A program made the translations under genes and the position numbers. The notes beneath the pieces are model-generated. The model saw nothing but the letters and a program-made list of their open reading frames with translations, was not told the DNA's origin and did not search any database. A stretch of 9,676 bases of DNA from Patescibacteria group bacterium (GTDB taxonomy: Bacteria; Patescibacteriota; Microgenomatia; UM-FILTER-40-11). The stretch lies in contig JAMCYY010000066.1 of the NCBI GenBank assembly GCA_023473205.1, positions 1 to 9,676 on the forward strand. Direction: 5' to 3'. Positions 1-6,155 of the stretch are shown piece after piece. Within the stretch, counting starts at the first letter, position 1. Every line of letters begins with the position of its first letter.

Positions 1-126
1 AAACTAGTAAGCTATCCTGATTCACAAGGAGGAGGTTTTAGTTATCCTGCAAGCCACTATACTTCTCATGAAGTTTGCCATGCCTGTCAATTCGCTTTGT
101 ATCCTCGGATGCCTCTTGCTCAAAAA
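1..126 (+). repeat. Left arm of 126-bp perfect inverted repeat
   Basis: Bases 1-126 are identical, base for base, to the reverse complement of 316-441 (position i pairs with 442-i). After it come two mismatches (127-128), seven matches (129-135), then no similarity. The arm begins exactly at the window edge, so its true length to the left is unknown. It encodes the HEVCH segment of the plus-strand gene. Confidence 0.97.
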
Positions 127-285
127 GAATTTGAAGCTTATTTAATTGATCAAAAACATACAATTTATCCAGGGGAAAAGCAACCTACTTTTTATCCGGA
201 AAATATTATTCAGAGTATGGAATACTCTCTATATTATGGCTTAAAACCAGATGGAGATATTATTAGATTTGGTGGTAAGCAATAA
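1..285 (+). CDS. C-terminal end of a HExxH metalloprotease-like protein (5' part outside window)
   Basis: The reading frame is open from base 1 and ends with TAA at 283-285, so 94 residues are visible and the start lies to the left. An in-frame ATG at 97 is internal and should not be used as the start. Residues 23-27 of the visible part read HEVCH (bases 67-81), the HExxH zinc-peptidase signature. Fifteen residues later comes KEFEAYLID, which resembles the glutamate-bearing helix giving the third zinc ligand in gluzincin peptidases; that assignment is inference. The first 42 residues are identical to the C-terminal region of the large minus-strand protein at 301-2916, and after that only F and E of the next four residues are shared. 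It is therefore probably a paralogue that also carries a Cys-rich N-terminal part, which cannot be seen here. It converges on the minus-strand gene with only 15 bases between the stop codons. Confidence 0.75.
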   Translation, partial: KLVSYPDSQGGGFSYPASHYTSHEVCHACQFALYPRMPLAQKEFEAYLIDQKHTIYPGEKQPTFYPENIIQSMEYSLYYGLKPDGDIIRFGGKQ

Positions 286-300
286 CAACAAGTAAAGAGT

Positions 301-2916
301 TTAGTGTTCAAATAATTTTTGAGCAAGAGGCATCCGAGGATACAAAGCGAATTGACAGGCATGGCAAACTTCATGAGAAGTATAGTGGCTTGCAGGATAA
401 CTAAAACCTCCTCCTTGTGAATCAGGATAGCTTACTAGTTTATTTCTTATGTCATAAAAGGCTCCAGCACTTCCTAACCCGCCAGTTTCGCTATTAGTTT
501 TCATCGTTACTCCTAGTGAATTTGCTATATTAATGTACTCAGCCATTGTTCTATTAGGATCATATCCTGGGCCTTCAGAATAATTGTAGACCAAGCTAGT
601 TTGTGGAAAATTATATTTTTCGCGAAGGATTTTTTGCGTCATGATAACCTCCTGAATTGAGGCAGTTTCTAAAGAGCTTTTAATCTGTTCAAAGGTAACT
701 TTTTCTTCAGGATACATCTCCAAAACAGCATCAAAAGCTGCCCTTTTCGCAAGATCGAAATTTTTATCAACATTTGGATCATATTTCTGAGATCTTAGGT
801 TTGCGTTGCTTTTTACATCCCATTGCTCGTAAATATCCGAAGAATATTGAGCATAAGATGTTAAAGATACTTGGTGAATTAAATTAGGATCAATATTTTT
901 AGTGCCGCTAGAAATTCCGCTTACGTATTGCGTAGCCGCAACGTTAGCATTAACTTCATTGCCAACAAGTTCCTGCATATAATCAGTTGAGGAAAGACCA
1001 GTGGGAACCTGAATTTGGGGAGAATTATTGCCCAAAGTGGCCAAGCCAGTATAAAGTGCGCCGGCGCCAACAATTCCCAGACTATTACCTAAATCAGAAA
1101 AAGCATTATTACTAATCCTTTGTAAAGCCACTTGTTTTGTAACTGGATTTAAAGCATTGGCAATTTCTGTCTCTTCTTGTTGGGCAATATATGGTTCTGC
1201 CGCGGCCATAGCCTCACTGTAAGTATTGCATGATCTGCCTGAATTAGCATCACAACCCAAAGGGCAAGATTCTACTTGTTCAAAGGCTGAACCATCAGCT
1301 TTACACTGCAGCCTGGTTCCAGGAAAATAGATCATGGCTTGAGTTTGATATGTGGTTGAGGCACATCTTGTTTCTCCTGGCTGACAAGCCAGTCTACAGG
1401 TAAAGCTAATGCCATCACAACCATTCCCGCAAAAACTCTTCTCCCAAAGATTTTTTCCTAAGGCCGCATTCTTTTGACAGTTTTGGACAAAGTTGCCATC
1501 ATTAGAACAAGATTTTTCACCTTCAGTTTGACAAACAAGGGCAGGATCCGGTTCTTTACAAATTCCTTTCTCAAGGTCACAGCCAAAAGGACAGGATTCA
1601 CAAAATTTGACATCTCCCATCCCCGGAGTTCTTTGTTGAGCTGTAGCTGGAGTTGGGGTTGGTGAGAGTTTCACTCTTTGATCATAAGGAAGGACACAAC
1701 CTTTAAAGTATGAATCACAGTAAGTTCCTCCTTGACACAACCTTTCTTCCCAATGGCCAGATTTACAAAAGTATTCATTCACCGTACCATTTAGACAAAT
1801 GATTTCACCCTCAGAATATGAATTGCCGGAAAGATCATAACAAGGAATGGAGTAGCATTTAGGATAACCCCCACTCTCAGAACAACCATGAGAACAATCA
1901 CTGGTATTGGTCCACTGACCACCTAGACAGCTTTGAATGGACTGAGCATTTAAGCTACATCTTTCCTTGCCTTCAGTACTACATTCACTGTCACTTTCAG
2001 TATCTGTTAAAGCATTAGTAGGACCTGGAGTGACACTGGGGGCAATGGTAGGCGTCAGATAGGTCTCAAGATATTTTTGCGTCAGAGTCGGATTAAGGGT
2101 TGGCTCAACTGGACAAGTAAAACACGACCCTTGTGGAACACATTCTCCCCAACAGTGTGCGCCACAAGTAATGGGAGTATAGAAACTGCAGGAAGGAGTG
2201 GGAGTGGCGGTTGGTTTTGGGGTACTCGTTGGTCTTGGTGGACAGGAAAAACATAAACCATTTCTTTGGCAATCAGTCCAACAGTGAGTTAAGCAAGTTG
2301 AAGGCGCATAGTAATCACAAACAGGAGTGGGGGTACTGGTTGGCAGCGGTGGAAGGGTTGGTGGAGGTGGTTCTGTTGGTCTTGGGATACAACTGCCGCT
2401 TTGGCAGGTTTCTGAGGAGGAACATTCTTTTTCCATTCTCCAAAAACAATTACCAGAGTTGTTCTGGCAAACAAAGACATTCTCTCCATCACATTTATGA
2501 CTCCCCGGACTGACACTTCCATCACATTTACACTCTTGTTGTTGTTGTGGTGGTGGTGGAGGTGGTGGAGAGGTTGGCTCTGGTGGAACATATGGTGGTT
2601 CAGTTGGTATCCACTGGGAAACACACTCATCACAATACGAGCTTTCAAAGACACAGTCTTCACCAGCATTACAATAGCCAACCCGGTGGCAAGTCCTGCT
2701 GCCCCCAAATCCTCCAGGGACAATACAAGCCTCAGTATAACTTTCCCCACAACTATCCCCAAAAGCCCCACAACCTCCACTCGCTTTCTTTCCCACATTC
2801 TGATTCTTCATGGTTAGGGTAGCTACCACAGGCAAAATAACCAAAACCACACCAACAACAACCAAGGGCACCAAAGGTATCACTCCTGATTCTGTTTTCT
2901 TAAAACAAGAGGTCAT
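301..2916 (-). CDS. Membrane-anchored Cys-rich repeat protein ending in a truncated HExxH domain
   Basis: 871 codons from ATG (2914-2916) to TAA (301-303); no Shine-Dalgarno is visible. Residues 11-34 form one hydrophobic helix after a KK pair, with lysines following it, so the protein is probably anchored in the membrane with the rest outside the cell. Residues 49-98 are Cys-rich. A Pro/Gln-rich spacer (104-127) follows, then further Cys modules separated by Pro/Thr linkers (128-178, 200-225, 243-268, 311-407, 439-563). Several modules read C-x2-G-x2-[RK]-[SC]-C-like, then C-x-G-x-W, then C-x2-GC. From about 565 to 845 the protein is Cys-free and largely helical. HEVCH lies at 848-852, but the protein stops at 871 with LFEH, where the left-hand copy has EFEAY plus a further 47 residues. 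The third zinc ligand thus seems absent and the protein may be inactive as a protease. The architecture suggests a surface adhesin or protease; the specific function is unknown. Confidence 0.85.
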   Translation of the reverse strand: MTSCFKKTESGVIPLVPLVVVGVVLVILPVVATLTMKNQNVGKKASGGCGAFGDSCGESYTEACIVPGGFGGSRTCHRVGYCNAGEDCVFESSYCDECVSQWIPTEPPYVPPEPTSPPPPPPPQQQQECKCDGSVSPGSHKCDGENVFVCQNNSGNCFWRMEKECSSSETCQSGSCIPRPTEPPPPTLPPLPTSTPTPVCDYYAPSTCLTHCWTDCQRNGLCFSCPPRPTSTPKPTATPTPSCSFYTPITCGAHCWGECVPQGSCFTCPVEPTLNPTLTQKYLETYLTPTIAPSVTPGPTNALTDTESDSECSTEGKERCSLNAQSIQSCLGGQWTNTSDCSHGCSESGGYPKCYSIPCYDLSGNSYSEGEIICLNGTVNEYFCKSGHWEERLCQGGTYCDSYFKGCVLPYDQRVKLSPTPTPATAQQRTPGMGDVKFCESCPFGCDLEKGICKEPDPALVCQTEGEKSCSNDGNFVQNCQKNAALGKNLWEKSFCGNGCDGISFTCRLACQPGETRCASTTYQTQAMIYFPGTRLQCKADGSAFEQVESCPLGCDANSGRSCNTYSEAMAAAEPYIAQQEETEIANALNPVTKQVALQRISNNAFSDLGNSLGIVGAGALYTGLATLGNNSPQIQVPTGLSSTDYMQELVGNEVNANVAATQYVSGISSGTKNIDPNLIHQVSLTSYAQYSSDIYEQWDVKSNANLRSQKYDPNVDKNFDLAKRAAFDAVLEMYPEEKVTFEQIKSSLETASIQEVIMTQKILREKYNFPQTSLVYNYSEGPGYDPNRTMAEYINIANSLGVTMKTNSETGGLGSAGAFYDIRNKLVSYPDSQGGGFSYPASHYTSHEVCHACQFALYPRMPLAQKLFEH
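316..441 (-). repeat. Right arm of 126-bp perfect inverted repeat
   Basis: This is the reverse complement of 1-126 with no mismatch. On the minus strand it encodes residues 826-867 of the Cys-rich protein, including HEVCH at 848-852. The central segment 127-315 (189 bp) holds the long tail of the left gene and the four-codon tail of the right gene. The arm could be a site for homologous inversion, a recent gene conversion between paralogues, or an assembly fold-back. Confidence 0.97.
2110..2319 (-). repeat. Two tandem Cys modules (C-x7-C-x2-HCW-x2-C) inside the surface protein
   Basis: Residues 200-226 and 243-269 of the 871-residue protein are copies of one module: C, seven residues, C, two residues, HCW, two residues, C, five residues, C, two residues, CP. 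They are 43 residues (129 bp) apart and are joined by a Pro/Thr linker (PTSTPKPTATPTP). The two copies have diverged at most other positions, so this is an old internal duplication. Confidence 0.8.
2536..2607 (-). repeat. Low-complexity Pro/Gln spacer
   Basis: This encodes residues 104-127, including a run of seven prolines followed by four glutamines. On the plus strand it reads as GTTGTT then GGTGGTGG-like triplets. It is a probable flexible extracellular linker and a likely site of slippage. Confidence 0.75.
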
Positions 2917-2969
2917 TAATTTAATTAGATAATATGGCAGAAAAAATTACAATGGGTTAGTATAGTAGA

Positions 2970-3191
2970 ATGAACTACAAAAAATCTGAAAAATTAGCTC
3001 GCCTACTAAAAGAAAAAGAAAAGGTCTTAAAGAAAATTAAGTATTACGAAGAAATTTTCTTAGAAGAAAAAGATAATGAAGAAAGCTGGCCGGGACATGC
3101 CACTACTAGATACCAATCAGCAGAAATTGATCGTCAAGTTTGGGTAGATATTCTTGCCTCTCTCGAAAAACAAATCAAAAATCTTTCGTAA
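2970..3191 (+). CDS. Small coiled-coil protein of unknown function
   Basis: 73 codons from ATG at 2970 to TAA at 3189-3191. Residues 1-38 and 58-73 are rich in Lys, Glu and Leu in heptad-like order (KLARLLKEKEKVLKKIKYYEE), which predicts two helices that may pair as a coiled coil. Between them lies a conserved-looking segment with WPGHATTRY. There is no signal peptide or membrane segment, so it is presumably cytoplasmic. It is transcribed away from the Cys-rich gene, with 53 bp between the two starts. A TATAGT box lies at 2961-2966, right before the ATG, and no Shine-Dalgarno is seen; if real, the mRNA would be leaderless or the box is not the -10. I do not recognise the family. No overlapping minus-strand gene competes, and the composition looks coding. 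Confidence 0.6.
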   Translation: MNYKKSEKLARLLKEKEKVLKKIKYYEEIFLEEKDNEESWPGHATTRYQSAEIDRQVWVDILASLEKQIKNLS

Positions 3192-3202
3192 TTTGTCCTC
3201 AA

Positions 3203-3232
3203 CAATTTAACAATCTAACAATCTAACAATTA
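3203..3232. repeat. 8-bp tandem repeat (caatctaa), about 3.75 copies
   Basis: Caatttaa, caatctaa, caatctaa and caatta follow directly on one another in the 47-bp gap between the stop codons of the convergent coiled-coil gene and ppsA. No hairpin terminator is seen in this gap. Confidence 0.85.
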
Positions 3233-3238
3233 CCTCTC

Positions 3239-5575
3239 TTATTTTTTACTGATCACCTTGGCCTCAGCGTGATAAACCAGTTCCCTGGTCCGCTCAACCG
3301 CATCAGGATTAACTGAAATACTGGTAATACCATATTCAACCAGTTTTTCTACCAAATCCGGATATTCACTTGGTCCCTGGCCGCAAATGGAACAAGTAAT
3401 TTTTTCCTTGAGACAAGTTTTAATTGTCTTTTCTAAAGCCCATAAAACAGCCGGATTTCTTTCATTAAAGACTGAAGCAACTTCACTATTGTCACGGTCT
3501 GTTCCCATAATTAACATGGTTAAATCATTTGAACCAATGGAAACGCCATCAATACCAACCTTAAGAAATTCTTCCAGTAAAATCACATTTGAAGGAATCT
3601 CAACCATCATCCAAAGATGAAAACTGGGTGAACGAACCAGTCCACTTGAAGTGACAATTTTTTTCACCTGCAAAAGTTCCTGGGGCGTACGGACAAAAGG
3701 AATCATCAGCCAAAGGTTTTTAAGGCCCATTTTATTCCTGACTTTTTTAATGGCCTCCAATTCCAAATTAAAAACTTTCTCATCAACAATATAGCGAAAA
3801 GCCCCCCTAAACCCAAGCATGGGGTTAGCTTCTTTTGGTTCATATAAATCTCCGCCTTTTAAATTCCGATATTCGTTGGTTTTAAAGTCTGAAGCACGGT
3901 AAACCACTGGCCGCGGATTAAAGGCCTGACAAAAAATTGCTATTCTTTCCGCTAATTTCTCCACAAATTCTTTTTCTTTCTTTTCGGCTAAAAGTTTTTT
4001 CGGATGAACCCCAATTTCCGCCATCATAAACTCCGCACGCAAAAGTCCCACCCCATCAACATTCTTTTGAGCAACTTCTTTGGCCAAAGAATAATCCGCT
4101 AAATTAACATAAACCTTGGTCGCGGTCTTTAAAAGCCCTTGTTTAATTTCGGCAATACTTGAATTTGAAGGTTCAAGAATTTTGGTTTTAATTTTTAAAC
4201 CTCCTTTATAAATTTCTCCCTTACCTCCGTCAACCGTGATTGTTTCATTATTTTTTAAAACTTGAGTTGCTTTTTCTGTCCCCACAACACAAGGAACGCC
4301 TAATTCCCGGGAAACAATAGCCGCATGTGAAGTTAAACCACCCTTATCAGTAACAATGGCAGAAACTTTTTTCATCGCTGGGACAAAATCAGGCGTAGTC
4401 ATTGAAGTCACTAAAACATCCCCTTGTTTAACTTTGCCTATTTCCTTTTTTGAATTAATAATCACCACATTACCCCAACCAATACCCGGACTAGCGCCCG
4501 CGCCTTTTAAAATTACTTTTTTCTCTTCTATTTCTCTCTCCGCTTCCTTATTTTCTTTTGATATTTCCTTGTCCTGAGCTGAGCCGAAGGATGATACCTC
4601 TGATACTTCTTTCAATGTCGTTACTGGTCTTGTTTGGACAATATAAATATTCCTTTTTTTATCAAGGGCAAATTCAACATCTTGGGCAAGAAAATAATGA
4701 TGGTGAAGTTTTTCTCCAATTTTGGCTAATTTTATAACTTCTTTATCAGTTATTTTTTGTTTTTCTCTTAATTTTGAAGGAACTAAAAATTTTTTGGGTG
4801 TCCCTTTTTTGCCCAAAAGCTCTATTTCCTGACGGGAAATCACTTTCTGTAAAATTTCCCAATCATTTTTGTCAACCACAAAATGGTCAGGCGTAGCTTC
4901 ACCTTGAACAATCATTTCCCCTAAACCATAAATTGCCTCAACTACGATTTTGTTTTTTTCACTGGTTACCGGGTCGCAAGTGAACATTACCCCGGAGACA
5001 ACAGATTCCACCATTTTTTGCACAGGAATAGCCAGTCCGACTTTAAAGTGGTTAAAACCTTTTTCTTCACGATAAAAAATCGCCCGCGGCTCAAAAAGTG
5101 AAGCCCAACACTCCTGAACCGCTTCCAAGACATTAGTTTCTCCTTTTACATTTAAAAAGGTTCTCTGCTGGCCGGCAAAAGAGGCATCTGGCAAATCCTC
5201 GGCCGTGGCAGAAGACCTGACCGCTACAAATGGATTATGAAAAACTCCGCCTAACTTAAAATAAGCCCTAATCACTTCTTGGGCAATCTCTTTGGGTATT
5301 TCTGCCTTAAGCATTAATTTTTTGATTTTTTCTGAAGCAGCAGTATAAGATTCTGGCCGGTTTTTGTCGGTCTCAGTCAAAATTTCTTTAATTTTGTTTT
5401 TGAGACCGCTTTTCTCCAAGAAGAAATAATAAGCATAAGAAGAAAGAACAAACCCGGGTGGAACAGAAATTCCAAGGTTGTACATTTCCCCTAAATTCGC
5501 ACCTTTCCCTCCCACTAAAGGGATATCTTCCTTACCAATTTCTGAAAACCAATAAATAAATTTTTGGGCAGACAT
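3239..5575 (-). CDS. ppsA: Phosphoenolpyruvate synthase (pyruvate, water dikinase)
   Basis: 778 codons, the usual length for this family. The enzyme makes PEP, AMP and phosphate from pyruvate, ATP and water, feeding gluconeogenesis in the cytoplasm. Domains in order: an N-terminal ATP-grasp nucleotide-binding domain with VGGKGANLGEM near residue 21 and RSSATAEDLPDASFAGQ near 120; a swivelling phosphohistidine domain with GGLTSHAAIVSRELG, the catalytic His being about residue 417; and a C-terminal PEP/pyruvate barrel with MVEIPSN, GSNDLT and the catalytic Cys in CGQGPSEYPD near 731. I start at the ATG at 5573-5575 (MSAQKF). A TTG at 5587 would add four residues, but it lies inside the intergenic word-repeat block. 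The linker between the first two domains (about residues 329-336) reads SFGSAQDK, the translation of an inserted palindromic repeat. It lies downstream of the cupin gene on the same strand, separated by 145 bp of repeats, so it may be a separate transcript. Confidence 0.96.
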   Translation of the reverse strand: MSAQKFIYWFSEIGKEDIPLVGGKGANLGEMYNLGISVPPGFVLSSYAYYFFLEKSGLKNKIKEILTETDKNRPESYTAASEKIKKLMLKAEIPKEIAQEVIRAYFKLGGVFHNPFVAVRSSATAEDLPDASFAGQQRTFLNVKGETNVLEAVQECWASLFEPRAIFYREEKGFNHFKVGLAIPVQKMVESVVSGVMFTCDPVTSEKNKIVVEAIYGLGEMIVQGEATPDHFVVDKNDWEILQKVISRQEIELLGKKGTPKKFLVPSKLREKQKITDKEVIKLAKIGEKLHHHYFLAQDVEFALDKKRNIYIVQTRPVTTLKEVSEVSSFGSAQDKEISKENKEAEREIEEKKVILKGAGASPGIGWGNVVIINSKKEIGKVKQGDVLVTSMTTPDFVPAMKKVSAIVTDKGGLTSHAAIVSRELGVPCVVGTEKATQVLKNNETITVDGGKGEIYKGGLKIKTKILEPSNSSIAEIKQGLLKTATKVYVNLADYSLAKEVAQKNVDGVGLLRAEFMMAEIGVHPKKLLAEKKEKEFVEKLAERIAIFCQAFNPRPVVYRASDFKTNEYRNLKGGDLYEPKEANPMLGFRGAFRYIVDEKVFNLELEAIKKVRNKMGLKNLWLMIPFVRTPQELLQVKKIVTSSGLVRSPSFHLWMMVEIPSNVILLEEFLKVGIDGVSIGSNDLTMLIMGTDRDNSEVASVFNERNPAVLWALEKTIKTCLKEKITCSICGQGPSEYPDLVEKLVEYGITSISVNPDAVERTRELVYHAEAKVISKK
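4568..4592 (-). repeat. Palindromic repeat of the GTCCTGAGC...GAAGGA type inserted in frame in ppsA
   Basis: The plus strand reads gtcctgagctgagccgaagg within 4571-4590, with TCCT/AGGA arms. A related element occurs at 8350-8376 (gttctgagtttgtcgaagaac core). From general knowledge, elements of the form GTCCTGAG...TCGAAGGA are spread through many CPR genomes. Here it is translated as SFGSAQDK in the hydrophilic linker between the ATP-grasp and phosphohistidine domains, where an insertion would be tolerated. Confidence 0.75.
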
Positions 5576-5720
5576 GTTAATAAGCAAATAAACAAATAAG
5601 CAAATGTCAAATCAATTTCAAATACTACAAATGTCAAATGCCAAATAATTATTTGTAATATTTGATCATTTGAAATTTGTAGTATTGATTTGCTTATTTG
5701 TCATTTGTAATATTTGCTTA
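5576..5720. repeat. Intergenic block of CAAAT words with nested inverted repeats
   Basis: This gap between the cupin gene and ppsA is made almost wholly of CAAAT/ATTTG words with 2-4 base spacers. Outer arms 5593-5605 and 5688-5700 are a perfect 13-bp inverted repeat. Inner arms 5622-5640 and 5667-5685 match at 18 of 19 positions. The centre, 5642-5655, is a perfect 14-bp palindrome. A 14-bp direct repeat (atttgtaatatttg) lies at 5651-5664 and 5703-5716. It could fold into a cruciform or act as a bidirectional terminator; there is no coding potential. Confidence 0.85.
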
Positions 5721-6098
5721 TTATTTGTTCTCATTCCCTCTCTTATAGTCATCTTCAAGCCGAACAGTTATTCCTGTTTCTATCGTAGATGCTTCAAAGA
5801 TATCACAATCTGTTATTGCCTTACAACGGTGAACTTGGCTTTTAGGAATAAAATAGCCTTGGTCTTTCACCATTGTTTCTTCCTGCAAATTGCCAATCTT
5901 ACCAAAAAAAATTTTTGCTTCTCCCCTGACTAAAGTTAAAACCTCTTCTTTTATTTCATGATACTGAAGCGAAAACCGGCAACCGGCATTTATATGTAAA
6001 ATCTTCGCCACCACTGGCGACTGCGGTGGACTTAGTAAAATTTCATATCCCCAAGGTTTTTTTATTTTTTTGAAAAATGCACCCATTAAAGTTAACAT
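5721..6098 (-). CDS. Mannose-6-phosphate isomerase-type cupin protein
   Basis: 125 codons (ATG 6096-6098; a second ATG at 6084-6086 would remove four residues and is equally possible). It matches the cupin domain of type II phosphomannose isomerases: KPWGYE at 14-19, QYHEIKEE at 45-52 where Q45, H47 and E52 fit the metal-binding pattern, GYFIPKSQVHRC at 81-92 with H90 as a further ligand, and RLEDDYKR at 113-120, the characteristic end motif. The usual type II enzyme also has a GDP-mannose pyrophosphorylase domain; here only the isomerase-type cupin is present. The family role is interconversion of fructose-6-phosphate and mannose-6-phosphate, which fits the phosphomannomutase gene directly upstream on the same strand (57-bp gap). 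A weak promoter may lie in that gap. Related small cupins exist with other sugar-phosphate roles, so the substrate is inferred. Confidence 0.85.
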   Translation of the reverse strand: MLTLMGAFFKKIKKPWGYEILLSPPQSPVVAKILHINAGCRFSLQYHEIKEEVLTLVRGEAKIFFGKIGNLQEETMVKDQGYFIPKSQVHRCKAITDCDIFEASTIETGITVRLEDDYKRGNENK

Positions 6099-6106
6099 TA
6101 ATATCT

Positions 6107-6136
6107 ATGATATAACCAAAAACGTCGGAGAAGCAA
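6107..6136 (-). promoter_or_regulatory. Possible promoter of the cupin gene
   Basis: On the minus strand, TTGCTT (6131-6136) and TATCAT (6107-6112) are separated by 18 bp, a fair match to a housekeeping-sigma promoter. Transcription would begin at or just before the first ATG (6098), giving a leaderless mRNA or a leader of about 12 bases to the second ATG. This agrees with the lack of a Shine-Dalgarno. It rests on consensus matching only. Confidence 0.3.
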
Positions 6137-6155
6137 TGGCAGTTTAAAAATAACT

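Noticed and set aside
1474..1665. 63-codon plus-strand frame
   Set aside because: Antisense to the Cys-module region of the large gene, with no ribosome site and no recognisable content.
2211..2822. Overlapping open frames on both strands (2211-2513, 2497-2817, 2547-2822 on +; 2289-2798 on -)
   Set aside because: They are other-frame readings of the Cys/Pro-rich gene. Its skewed composition keeps stops rare, and their translations (runs of Trp, His or Leu) are not protein-like.
2917..2969. Divergent promoters between the Cys-rich gene and the coiled-coil gene
   Set aside because: TATTAT- and TATAGT-like boxes exist, but no -35 box sits at suitable spacing on either strand, so I could not support a call.
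3387..4577. Plus-strand frames at 3387-3620 and 4356-4577
   Set aside because: Antisense to well-conserved parts of ppsA; shadows.
5576..5587. TTG start for ppsA that adds four residues
   Set aside because: It lies within the intergenic word repeats, and the ATG at 5573-5575 is a better start directly before the conserved region.
5576..5720. CRISPR array
   Set aside because: The words are far too short and uneven, there are no spacers of regular length, and no cas gene is near.
5670..5933. Plus-strand 87-codon frame, hydrophobic
   Set aside because: It starts in the CAAAT-word block and runs antisense through the cupin gene. The hydrophobic look comes from T-rich words.
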